From the NCBI GenBank assembly GCA_011391085.1, contig JAABRD010000020.1:1-64000 (forward strand): 64,000 nucleotides of DNA, written 5' to 3'. Positions 51,810 to 59,828 of the stretch are shown here, piece after piece; the stretch's first letter is position 1, and the number at the start of each line of letters is the position of its first letter. This DNA comes from Thiotrichaceae bacterium (GTDB lineage Bacteria > Pseudomonadota > Gammaproteobacteria > Beggiatoales > Beggiatoaceae). The notes under the pieces were generated by a model. That model did no database searches, was not told the DNA's origin, and saw only the letters and a list, made by a program, of their open reading frames with translations. Made by a program: the position numbers and the translations under genes.

Positions 51810-52679
51810 TCAAACCTTGGGAATATTTTGCGAATAAAAGATTTCCATCATCTCTTTACGCAACCGTTTTTCAATTCGGTCTCGTTCGAACATCGGCAAA
51901 TCACTGGCATGAATGTCGAACAAATAGTTATCCAGGTCAAAATTTTTCAGCATCATTTTGGTGTGAAAAATGTTTTCCTGGTAAACGTTAACATCAATGA
52001 GATGATAGAGACCCTTGGTGTCTTCAGAAATGAAGTTTTGGATGGAGTTGATTTTGTGATCGATGTAGTGCTTCCGTCCACCCACGTCACGGGTGAAACC
52101 ACGCACTCGGTAATCGGTGATGACAATATCTGAGTCAAAACTATGAATCAGATAGTTAAGTGCCTTCAGGGGAGAAATGCGGCCACAGGTGGAAACGTCA
52201 ATATCAGCGCGAAAGGTGCTGATGCCGTTGTCAGGGTGACTTTCCGGGTAAGTGTGAACGGTCAAGTGACTTTTGTCGAGATGGGCAACCACGGCATCAG
52301 GTAACGGAGTCATGGTATGACTCTTGTCAAGATGGGCTGCCACCAAGTCAGGCAAGGGACCAGGTTCTTCGGTGTTCGACAACATTTTTTCAGTGTGAAC
52401 ATGTTCTTCGGCAATTAACATGGTGACACTGGCCCCTTGTGGTTCATAGTCCTGGTGGGCGATGTTGAGAATATTTGCCCCAATGATATTTGCCACGCTG
52501 GTCAGAATTTGGGTGAGGCGTTCGCTGTTATACACTTCGTCAATGTATTCAATATAGCCTTTGCGCTGATTGGCATTCGTGGTATAGCAAATATCGTAGA
52601 TATTAAAGCTCAAAGTTTTTGTGAGGTTGTTAAAACCTTGTAGCTTGAACTTGAGTGGTTTGGGACGGTGACTTATCAT
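51810..52679 (-). CDS. speD: S-adenosylmethionine decarboxylase proenzyme, E. coli type, with duplicated cleavage motif
   Basis: 289 residues. It makes decarboxylated SAM for spermidine synthesis after self-cleavage creates a pyruvoyl group. LHGFNNLTK-like start, [20 protein letters not shown], and [15 protein letters not shown]-like ending match E. coli SpeD (264). The processing region occurs twice: [16 protein letters not shown] (residues 108-123) and [16 protein letters not shown] (125-140), a 17-residue tandem duplication. The second copy is followed by the normal VHTYPESHP, so Ser137 is the expected pyruvoyl precursor. The partner speE is at 60962. Confidence 0.96.
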   Translation of the reverse strand: MISHRPKPLKFKLQGFNNLTKTLSFNIYDICYTTNANQRKGYIEYIDEVYNSERLTQILTSVANIIGANILNIAHQDYEPQGASVTMLIAEEHVHTEKMLSNTEEPGPLPDLVAAHLDKSHTMTPLPDAVVAHLDKSHLTVHTYPESHPDNGISTFRADIDVSTCGRISPLKALNYLIHSFDSDIVITDYRVRGFTRDVGGRKHYIDHKINSIQNFISEDTKGLYHLIDVNVYQENIFHTKMMLKNFDLDNYLFDIHASDLPMFERDRIEKRLRKEMMEIFYSQNIPKV

Positions 52680-52996
52680 CTCATTTATACCTCACAGTAG
52701 GAAAAACAGTTTTCCCTTTTTGCTTTTGATGTGAAAGTTTAAGGTGGGTTATCTACCCTGATTGTATTTCAGATTTGTTTCCTATTTCCAGGGGTTAGGA
52801 CACGGCATAATCCATTTGAAATAAGTGGGTAAATAAGGAATAAAAAATTGCCGTTGGGGATTGGCAATCAAAAAGGACTTTTCAAACGACCGTATGACGT
52901 TATTTGGTTAAACGTCACTTTGGAGCATCCCACCATGAGGGTTGGTTTTGGCTAAAACCATTTTCCGTGGAATGGCAGATTTCTAGGAATAGAAGA
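52680..52996. other. intergenic region between tRNA-Met and speD
   Basis: About 300 bases. It has hairpins TGACGTT...AACGTCA (52897-52915) and GGTTTTGGCTAAAACC (52943-52958) that could be part of the tRNA terminator or the speD leader on the minus strand. No gene and no riboswitch I recognise. Confidence 0.5.
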
Positions 52997-53073
52997 TGGT
53001 GGCTATGGGTAGAATTGAACTACCGACCTCAGCATTATGAGTGCCGCGCTCTGACCATCTGAGCTACATAGCC
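52997..53073 (-). tRNA. tRNA-Met (elongator, CAU anticodon)
   Basis: Minus strand. The acceptor stem GGCTATG pairs with CATAGCC, followed by A and an encoded CCA. D-arm GTAGCTCAGATGG, anticodon loop CTCATAA, T-arm with GTTCAAT. It resembles the E. coli elongator tRNA-Met rather than initiator or Ile2 (no CCC/GGG anticodon stem). Confidence 0.95.
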
Positions 53074-53508
53074 ACAAATTGGAAGGCTTATATATGAACT
53101 TTTCACTGGGTATTGGCAAGAGACTTAAAAAAAACCTCTTTAATCCAACCCCATCACACGTCTATAGTGTCTTTGCGAAGTGATTCTAATTATAGGGTCC
53201 GTTTTTCCATTTGTCAAGGTAAAATTAAATAAAAATTTTTCTTGAATTTTTTCAAAAAGTTACAACTTATCAATATAAGTACCAGTGTTTAAACACAGAC
53301 TCTTTCCACTAAAGGTTGCAGTGCTATTAAGTTCACATAAGCGTTGTCCTATAATGGGGGAATCAGCAAGCATTGTCAAGGGAAAATTAGAAAATATTTC
53401 TTAACACAGTGATGCCGTCAATCAAGTATTTACATCGACTAATAATCTGGAACGCAATAAGAATTGTAGCGGACAGTGGCGCAATAATTGCGTTCCAGAT
53501 GCTAACCA
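53074..53508. other. intergenic region with a CGCAATAATTC hairpin
   Basis: AT-rich DNA upstream of the tRNA. At 53444-53500 ATCTGGAACGCAAT is matched by ATTGCGTTCCAGAT, a diverged core of the TATAGT-family hairpin without its ends. Nothing else is seen. Confidence 0.6.
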
Positions 53509-53928
53509 TTATTCACTATTCACTATACTATAGTCATGAGTGATTTTAGCGGTTTTTTCTAACATGGCAGAAACCGAACAATATTTTTCAGCCGATAATT
53601 CAATGGCACGTTTAACATGGGTTTCTTTCAGGTCGCGCCCCGTAATAATATAGCGAATCTGTATGTCAGTAAACACTTTAGGAGGGTCTTCGCGCCGCTG
53701 GGCCTCTATTTCTATGGCAAAATCGGTAATATTTTGCCGCTGTTTTTTGAGAATGCTTAATACGTCCATAGCGGTGCAACCGCCTAAGCCCATTAACACC
53801 ATTTCCATGGGGCGTACCCCTAAATTCCGTCCGCCAATGTCAGGGGCACCGTCTATCACGATTCCATGGCCGCTTTCGGATTCGCTTAAAAGACATACAT
53901 TTTCAACTAATTTGATGCGTGCTTTCAT
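53509..53928 (-). CDS. OsmC/YhfA-family peroxiredoxin-like protein
   Basis: 139 residues from ATG 53928 (MKARIKLVENVCLL), the family start; the frame could extend to 54000. MEMVLMGLGGCTAMDVLSIL holds the first conserved Cys and AIELSAEKYCSVSAMLEKTA the second. OsmC proteins reduce organic hydroperoxides, while the YhfA branch, which this resembles, is less defined. Confidence 0.88.
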   Translation of the reverse strand: MKARIKLVENVCLLSESESGHGIVIDGAPDIGGRNLGVRPMEMVLMGLGGCTAMDVLSILKKQRQNITDFAIEIEAQRREDPPKVFTDIQIRYIITGRDLKETHVKRAIELSAEKYCSVSAMLEKTAKITHDYSIVNSE

Positions 53929-54094
53929 GTTTCTGGTATTGGGATATTGTTGAGAAAAAGTTTGATATTTGTAACATTGATGCTTTGTCAATGCAAGCAC
54001 AGATTTTTTAAGTTATTAAAACAGTCCGTTCCCAGTTGACTTATGGTAAGGTAATCACCATTTATAATACAAACGTCCTAAAGAAAACTCTGAA

Positions 54095-54325
54095 GGAGTG
54101 GAGGCTTTAGTTGCAATACCATTAAGTTGGGGAATTAAGACTTTGATGGAGTGGAGGCTTTAGCTGGCTGACGGTAGGCACACTCCATGTCTCAAGAGTG
54201 AGGGGCGCCTACTGCCAGCCGGCTAAAGCCTCTACTCCACCGGCTAAAGCCTCTAGTCCACCGGCTAAAGCCTCTAGTCCACCGGCTAAAGCCTCTACTC
54301 CACCGGCTAAAGCCTCTACTCCAAC
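54095..54325. repeat. AGGCTTTAGC array with five 21-bp tandem units
   Basis: GGAGTGGAGGCTTTAGTTGC and GGAGTGGAGGCTTTAGCTGG, then the unit CCACCGGCTAAAGCCTCTAST five times at a 21-base period from about 54219. Inverted to the first part. Same family as 25384. Not a CRISPR array because there are no spacers. Confidence 0.85.
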
Positions 54326-54438
54326 AAATATATTGCACACAAGGTAAGGTTTAGTTTCTACCGATGCTAATTTTTTGGTTATGTTGTATAATACAAAAAG
54401 CTGTTTTCCTTTTCAACTTATTATGAGGTACAATCACT

Positions 54439-55188
54439 ATGAGTATTTTTGATGAACTGAACAAAAAACCCGTGAGTAACACAGCCGTGATGGGTAGCGG
54501 TCAGTCCAATTCAACCCTCGCATTTAATCAGGAAGATACCTACAGCCCTGCGCTGGCGGTGGACACCAACAAACTGATTCGCAACACTTATACGTTGTTG
54601 TCGTTGACGTTGCTATTTAGTGCTTTCATCGCGGGTGTGTCGATGGCACTTAACATCCCTCATCCAGGCTTCATTATCTCCCTGGTGGGCTACATGGGAC
54701 TGTTCTTTGTGGTCAATGCGCTGAAAAACAGCGCATGGGGAATTTTGGCCGTGTTTGCCCTGACAGGGTTTATGGGGATGACTTTGGGGCCCATTCTCAA
54801 TCTTTACCTGGCGGCTTATACCAATGGACACACGCTGATTATGATGTCCTTTGGGGCAACCGCCGCGATTTTCCTGGGGCTGTCGGGCTATGCCTTAACC
54901 ACCCGTAAGGACTTCAGCTTCATGGGTTCCTTTTTATTTGCAGGACTCATCGTGGCCTTTCTGGCAGGGTTAGGGGCCTGGCTATTTAGCATCCCCATGC
55001 TGTCCTTAGCTGTCTCTGCCGTCATGGTGTTATTGATGACGGGTTATATCTTGTATGACACCAGTAACATGGTGCATGGGCAAGAAACCAATTACATCAT
55101 GGCCACGGTGAACTTGTATGTGGACATTTATAGCTTGTTCCTAAACCTGCTGAGTTTGTTGGGCTTCTTTATGGGGGAAAGAGAATAA
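54439..55188 (+). CDS. Bax inhibitor-1/YccA family membrane protein
   Basis: 249 residues with seven membrane segments after a polar N-terminus of about 45 residues. Signatures: RNTYTLLSLTLLFSAFIAGV, FMGMTLGPILNLY, and the pore-region ILYDTSNMVHG with YVDIYSLFLNLLSLLG. YccA in E. coli modulates FtsH; others leak calcium. AGGTACAATCACT stands before the ATG. Confidence 0.95.
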   Translation: MSIFDELNKKPVSNTAVMGSGQSNSTLAFNQEDTYSPALAVDTNKLIRNTYTLLSLTLLFSAFIAGVSMALNIPHPGFIISLVGYMGLFFVVNALKNSAWGILAVFALTGFMGMTLGPILNLYLAAYTNGHTLIMMSFGATAAIFLGLSGYALTTRKDFSFMGSFLFAGLIVAFLAGLGAWLFSIPMLSLAVSAVMVLLMTGYILYDTSNMVHGQETNYIMATVNLYVDIYSLFLNLLSLLGFFMGERE

Positions 55189-55207
55189 TTACTCACCTTG
55201 CCACCTC

Positions 55208-55284
55208 AGAAACTAAGTTTCTTTAAGAAACTTAGTTTCTTGCCACCCCTTAGAAACTAAGTTTCTGGAAGAAACTTAGTTTCT
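55208..55284 (+). repeat. two tandem GAAACTAAGTTTC double palindromes
   Basis: 55208-55240 and 55252-55284, each followed by TTRCCACCCCTTA. The unit of about 44 bases is duplicated. Downstream of the BI-1 gene, so possibly its terminator. Confidence 0.85.
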
Positions 55285-55323
55285 TACCACCCCTTAAATA
55301 TATCCACCACATCAGGAAGAACT

Positions 55324-56427
55324 ATGACCCAAATAGGAAACCTCCAAAGGTTAGCCCGCTTCAGTAATTTACTGTTGATATTTGGCTGTACCTTCATCTT
55401 CACCCCTCTCGCTGTTGCGGCCCCAGCCGAAAATAAAACCTTCGAATGGAAAATGGTCACCACCTGGCCACCTAACTTTCCGATTTTCCAAGAAGGCGTC
55501 GAACAACTGTCCAAAGACCTCGAATTGATGAGTGGCGGACGTCTCAAAGTCAAAGTCTATGCAGGTGGCGAATTAATTCCAGCCTTACAAACCTTTGATG
55601 CCGTCTCTCAAGGCACCATCCAAATGGGACACGGCGCTGCCTATTACTGGGCCGGCAAAGTACCTGCGGCCCAATTTATGAGTGCCGTACCTTTTGGAAT
55701 GACTGCCAAAGGCATGAATGCCTGGTTTTATGGTGGTGGCGGTTTAGAATTATGGCGTAAACTTTATAAAGATTTCAATGTCATCCCCTTCCCCGCCGGC
55801 AATTCGGGTGTCCAAATGGGTGGCTGGTTTCGCAAAAAAATTGAGAAAGTGGAAGACTTACAAGGTCTTAAAATGCGCATCCCAGGTTTAGGTGGCAAAG
55901 TCTTAGCCAAAGCCGGCGGAACTCCCGTTCTATTGGCTGGGGGTGAAATTTATAGTGCGTTAGAACGCGGGACCATTGACGCCACCGAATGGGTCGGTCC
56001 CTTCCATGATGAACGGTTAGGACTCTACCGGGCCGCCAAATATTATTACTATCCAGGTTGGCATGAACCTGGCACCACCTTGGAACTAATCGTCAATGCC
56101 AAAGCGTGGGAAGAACTGCCCGAAGACTTGAAAAAAATCATTGACGTCGCGGCGCGGGCAACCAATCAATGGATGTATGCCCAATTTGAAGCCTCTAACG
56201 TCAAAGCGTTACAAGAACTCAAGGAGAAATACAAGGTAGAAGTATTGCCTTTCCCGCCTGAAGTGATAAAGGAATTGAAACGTTTGACCAAAGCAGTCTT
56301 GGCGGAAGAAGCGGCCAAAAATGCGAATTTTAAGGAAGTGTATGACGCAGTTCAACAATTCCAGGCCGGACATGCGGCCTGGAGTGCTATTTCTGATGAT
56401 GCCTATAGCAAGGCATTGCAAGAATGA
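55324..56427 (+). CDS. TRAP transporter substrate-binding protein (DctP family)
   Basis: 367 residues. Signal peptide about 1-36 (ending AVAAPA). WKMVTTWPPNFPIFQEGVEQ, MRIPGLGGKVLAKAGGTPVL, YSALERGTIDATEWVGPFHD and YYYYPGWHEPG resemble the TakP-type 2-oxoacid binding proteins. The small and large membrane subunits are not adjacent, so it is an orphan here. Confidence 0.9.
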   Translation: MTQIGNLQRLARFSNLLLIFGCTFIFTPLAVAAPAENKTFEWKMVTTWPPNFPIFQEGVEQLSKDLELMSGGRLKVKVYAGGELIPALQTFDAVSQGTIQMGHGAAYYWAGKVPAAQFMSAVPFGMTAKGMNAWFYGGGGLELWRKLYKDFNVIPFPAGNSGVQMGGWFRKKIEKVEDLQGLKMRIPGLGGKVLAKAGGTPVLLAGGEIYSALERGTIDATEWVGPFHDERLGLYRAAKYYYYPGWHEPGTTLELIVNAKAWEELPEDLKKIIDVAARATNQWMYAQFEASNVKALQELKEKYKVEVLPFPPEVIKELKRLTKAVLAEEAAKNANFKEVYDAVQQFQAGHAAWSAISDDAYSKALQE

Positions 56428-56458
56428 GAATCCTAATTATCCGTTAATTCCTCCCAGG

Positions 56459-56511
56459 AGTTCAAAGCGTAGCTTTGTCACCTGACAAAACTATGCTTTG
56501 GACCTCTGGGT
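56459..56511. repeat. AGGAGTTCAAAGC palindromes
   Basis: AGGAGTTCAAAGCGTAGCTTT and CAAAACTATGCTTTGGACCT, overlapping family copies, directly left of the element at 56520. Confidence 0.7.
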
Positions 56512-56519
56512 TTAGATTC

Positions 56520-56643
56520 TAGGACTTACGCAACCGTGTTTGTAACTCTTTGAGTTGACCCCCCCTATCCCCCCGTACACGGGGGGAATCACTCCCTCCC
56601 CGTGTGCGGGGAGGGTTGGGGAGGGGTGAGTGCGTAAGTCCTA
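56520..56643. mobile_element. AGGACTTACGCAA-family MITE, perfect 5-bp target duplication
   Basis: Ends TAGGACTTACGCAACC and GTGCGTAAGTCCTA, interior CCCCCCTATCCCCCC-type hairpins. GATTC is duplicated at 56515-56519 and 56644-56648. Confidence 0.92.
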
Positions 56644-56704
56644 GATTCCTTGGATTTGAACTCTGTAACCCTGTCAACATAACCACTTCAATGAGAAAAT
56701 TGTG

Positions 56705-57568
56705 ATGGAAGAGACAATGTTTGTACTTTTAGGTAGCGGAAGTCTTCTGTTTTTCATAGCCATTGGATGGCTTTATCTGCACACCAACAACAAACTGTCT
56801 ATGATGATAACTCCCCCTTCGGTTTCTCACAAGAATCAACAAACCGGTTTTTGGTTTAAAGACAAGTTCACCCCCACTCTCCCAGATGTGAAACGTTATG
56901 GCGGTGGTTCCCATCAGAAACAGGCGATTTTGGCCACGGAGTATCCCGACGAATACGACGTTCATACGGATCCGCTTGCCAGTCACTTACCGTACACTTC
57001 GCGAAAAAATCTCTTTTCACCCGCAGAACAACAATTTCTCAAGGTATTGGAACAGGCCCTACATCCTCAATCGTATCGAATTTTTGGCAAAGTTCGTTTG
57101 GCAGAACTACTTCACACGGTTTCTGGCTTACAGACTCAACAACAACGTCTCGCCGAAGAACGTTTGCATCAAAAATTGCTAGATTTTGTCGTCTGTCATG
57201 CCACCACGTCAGAAATTTTAGGCGTTGTCATTCTGGAAAAACACCAAAGTCATAAACCAGATGCCCAAATGCACCAAAAATTCATTGATGCGGCCTTGGC
57301 CTCGGCCCAGATTCCATTAGTACGCATTCCTCTGGAACAGAACTATCAAGTGGCGACCTTGCGCAAAATACTTCATCACAGTCTTAGAAGTTTGCGGCTT
57401 ACCAACCCTAGTTCACTCAAACTCATACCTCCTCCTCCAACCGTCTGCCCAAAGTGCGGGGCTACGTTGAAAAAAGCCAAAATTACCCAAGGTCAACATG
57501 CGGGCAAACAAGTTTGGGCCTGTACTCATTATCCACAGTGTAAAACTGTATTTAAAATGGATGAATAA
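56705..57568 (+). CDS. DUF2726 protein with a C-terminal topoisomerase-type zinc finger
   Basis: 287 residues from ATG 56705 (GTG 56702 possible). One N-terminal membrane helix (about 4-24), a polar linker, a DUF2726-type nuclease-like domain at about 95-240 (NLFSPAEQQFLKVLEQAL, LDFVVCHATTSEILGVVIL, IDAALASAQIPLVRIPL), and a zinc finger CPKCGATLKKAK ... CTHYPQCK. DUF2726 is related to PD-(D/E)XK folds. Membrane-tethered nucleic-acid binding is inferred. Confidence 0.85.
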   Translation: MEETMFVLLGSGSLLFFIAIGWLYLHTNNKLSMMITPPSVSHKNQQTGFWFKDKFTPTLPDVKRYGGGSHQKQAILATEYPDEYDVHTDPLASHLPYTSRKNLFSPAEQQFLKVLEQALHPQSYRIFGKVRLAELLHTVSGLQTQQQRLAEERLHQKLLDFVVCHATTSEILGVVILEKHQSHKPDAQMHQKFIDAALASAQIPLVRIPLEQNYQVATLRKILHHSLRSLRLTNPSSLKLIPPPPTVCPKCGATLKKAKITQGQHAGKQVWACTHYPQCKTVFKMDE

Positions 57569-57720
57569 TTGTGGAAAATAGAAAATGGAAAACATATACG
57601 GGACTAGAGGCTTTAGCCGGTGGGTTTGACATAAACAAATAAAAAAACCGACGTACTTGACTTTGACTCTTGAAATTTGTTCAACTTGCCCTTACATATT
57701 AGACATCCCTCCAAAATGAT

Positions 57721-57795
57721 GCGCCCGTAGTTCAGCCCGGATAGAACGTTGGCCTCCGGAGCCAAAGGTCACAGGTTCAAATCCTGTCGGGCGCG
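57721..57795 (+). tRNA. tRNA-Arg (CCG anticodon)
   Basis: The acceptor stem GCGCCCG pairs with CGGGCGC; D-arm GTAGTTCAGCCCGG; anticodon stem TTGGC/GCCAA with loop CTCCGGA; T-arm CAGGTTCAAATCCTG. CCA is not encoded (GTAT follows). A TAG-AGGCTTTAGCCGG fragment lies upstream at 57605. Confidence 0.95.
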
Positions 57796-58004
57796 TATCT
57801 CTTTATCCCTCCTATAGGGTCTTCATCTGGCCATGCGTTCATAATTTATTTTATAGTCACATTATTTATTTTATAGTGACATTGCCATAAAACTGTACAT
57901 ACTATCTGGATTGCAATAAAAATTGTTGCACCTCTCTCCGCATCTCAAACTACCCACGGTGGGATTTGATGGGCAACCGTAAACCAAACTATGTTATCCC
58001 CCGC
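57796..58004. other. intergenic remnants
   Basis: ATTTATTTTATAGTSACATT occurs twice in tandem at about 57845-57883. A decayed TATAGT-family piece (CTGGATTGCAATAAAAATTG) is at 57915. No gene. Confidence 0.55.
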
Positions 58005-58994
58005 CTATTTCGTCACCGCCCCCCGATAAAATTCGTCATCAATAAACTTTTCTAACTTCACCTGGTCAAGCAACCCGGCCTGAATAGAAATATCTACAAT
58101 TGTTTGAAAATCCTTTAACACCGGGTTCAGGTCCGCAAACGAAATGCGGTCCGAAGGATTTTGCAACCCATTGATAATAGTGGTTGCACTATGAGGCAAA
58201 TATTTTTGAGTCATCATTTGCGCCACTTGCTTCGAACCATTCTCTTGCTTATCGGTTTCAATCCATTGACCCGCCCGAATTAAACTGTTCACCCATTCTT
58301 GAACGGCAGCAGGATGATTAGCGAGGACCTTTTGTTGAACCACCACAATACATTCGACATGGTGGTTAAGAATGTCTTTGGTTAACACCAACATTTTACC
58401 TACCCCATCTGTTTGCGTCTTCGTTCCAAACGGTTCTGCCACAATGAAAGCATCCACACTGCCCGCCTGCATAGCGGCTTCCATGTTAGGTGGGGCAATC
58501 ACTTTGGTGATGACATCTTTGAGTGAAATACCACCACCTGTCAGATAGTGGTTGAGTAATGCCAGATGAGTGGCTTTTTTATACGGAATGGCGATGGCCT
58601 TCCCCTTTAAATCAGCCGCGGAATGAATCGGTACATTTTGTTTGACCGTGATAGCCGACCCATCTCGATGCGCCAACAACACCGTTTTAATCGCCACGCC
58701 CTGATTAAACAAATCCATCGCCAATAGGGACGTAACAAAAGCCGCATCGAGTACCCCTGCTTTAATTGCACCGGCCACTTCCTCCCAGGTTTTGAACATT
58801 TTCGGTTCAATGGCAACTTGCTGAAAAGCGTCATTATCCTTAGCATGAGAAACTAACAACGCCAGATGGTCAAGAATGGGAAGATAACCCACCTTGAGGG
58901 AAGTTTTGGGAACCGTGTTAGTATCGGTATTAGTCGCACCTAACAAGCCGGTGAAAATGACTGTAATGATGAGAAATTTAATTAAAGACAGCAT
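58005..58994 (-). CDS. NMT1/SsuA-type ABC transporter substrate-binding protein
   Basis: 329 residues from ATG 58994 (MLSLIKFLIITVIFTGLLG signal peptide), behind AGAGGAAAC. LKVGYLPILDHLALLVSHAK, AAFVTSLLAMDLFNQG, LKGKAIAIPYKKATHLALL and AFIVAEPFGTK identify the nitrate/sulfonate/taurine binding family. No ABC permease or ATPase adjoins. Ligand unknown. The repeat at 59005-59032 sits just above its ribosome site. Confidence 0.88.
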   Translation of the reverse strand: MLSLIKFLIITVIFTGLLGATNTDTNTVPKTSLKVGYLPILDHLALLVSHAKDNDAFQQVAIEPKMFKTWEEVAGAIKAGVLDAAFVTSLLAMDLFNQGVAIKTVLLAHRDGSAITVKQNVPIHSAADLKGKAIAIPYKKATHLALLNHYLTGGGISLKDVITKVIAPPNMEAAMQAGSVDAFIVAEPFGTKTQTDGVGKMLVLTKDILNHHVECIVVVQQKVLANHPAAVQEWVNSLIRAGQWIETDKQENGSKQVAQMMTQKYLPHSATTIINGLQNPSDRISFADLNPVLKDFQTIVDISIQAGLLDQVKLEKFIDDEFYRGAVTK

Positions 58995-59004
58995 TTTAGT
59001 TTCC

Positions 59005-59032
59005 TCTCTGGAACGCAATAAGAATTATTGCG
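59005..59032. repeat. CGCAATAAGAATTATTGCG core palindrome
   Basis: CTCTGGAACGCAATAAGAAT then TATTGCG, the hairpin core of the TATAGT family without its ends. It supplies the last residues and stop of the gene upstream (59025-59744). Confidence 0.75.
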
Positions 59033-59744
59033 AATGTTTTGGAATAGCCTCGATCAAAGAAAACGACAACGGTTCCATCCCCGTCATCAATTTTAACCGT
59101 GCTTCATAAGTCGTCACTGACTCATCGAATGGATTCAGTACCTCGACCATAGGTAAATATAGCCAACCGTCATCTATAGAAAAACTTGCGACCAGCGGAG
59201 ATTCTAAGGGAGGTGGTTGAGTCTCAATGCCATACAAACTTGGATGGGCCTTACACATTTCAATCCCTTCTTGAATCAATGCTTCGCGATCCATCTCAAT
59301 GTCACAAGACTGCGGATTTTCGCGACATTGGGCAATACCCTCCTCTTTCGTTCCCTGAACCTGGATACCACAAGATTCAGGATCACGTTGACATTCTTCC
59401 TTACCTGCCTGCGTAGAACCATCGGTATTTAGGTTCACCGTAATTCCACAGGATTCGGGATTCTCTTGACATCTCTTCGCACCGTCGATGACATTTATGA
59501 CATAATTTCCACCCGTTAGTTCAACAACAGTCGTCAACGATGTTTCTGCGCCAATACCACAGGAAGCTGGAAATCTTCTGCACAAGTTCATCCCCGTTGC
59601 CACACCATCCGCATAGCCATTGACATAAATGGGATTGCTATACACGGCTGGAGGTTGATCATCAAAATTTTGAGTTTCTTCGGCAATGGCTGGATGATAT
59701 AGTAGAAGATATAAAAAAGATGAAGTTACTTTAAAAGGTTTCAT
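59025..59744 (-). CDS. secreted protein with CxxxPxSCGI repeats
   Basis: 239 residues from ATG 59744, with a signal peptide (about 1-21, ending AIA). Residues 50-170 hold five spaced repeats of GxxxCxxxPxSCGI: NLCRRFPASCGI, KRCQENPESCGI, EECQRDPESCGI, AQCRENPQSCDI and a worn EMCKAHPSLYGI. Each has two Cys eight residues apart, probably disulfide-linked. A beta-rich C-terminal region follows. The final HSQ and stop come from a repeat. Family unknown to me by name; an extracellular or surface role is inferred. Confidence 0.75.
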   Translation of the reverse strand: MKPFKVTSSFLYLLLYHPAIAEETQNFDDQPPAVYSNPIYVNGYADGVATGMNLCRRFPASCGIGAETSLTTVVELTGGNYVINVIDGAKRCQENPESCGITVNLNTDGSTQAGKEECQRDPESCGIQVQGTKEEGIAQCRENPQSCDIEMDREALIQEGIEMCKAHPSLYGIETQPPPLESPLVASFSIDDGWLYLPMVEVLNPFDESVTTYEARLKLMTGMEPLSFSLIEAIPKHSQ

Positions 59745-59828
59745 TAGGGTTTCGGAAAGCAAACTGAATTTCTATAGTGCCGCGTTGCGTGAACGGACGT
59801 AGGAATCTGGCAATTCAGGCAATCAGAT

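Noticed and set aside
51810-51830. MITE providing the speD stop codon
   Set aside because: The C-terminal residues match those of E. coli SpeD, so the stop is native and the MITE only abuts it.
54219-54325. Regular 21-bp repeats that at first resemble a CRISPR array
   Set aside because: The units abut directly with no unique spacers, and there are no cas genes.
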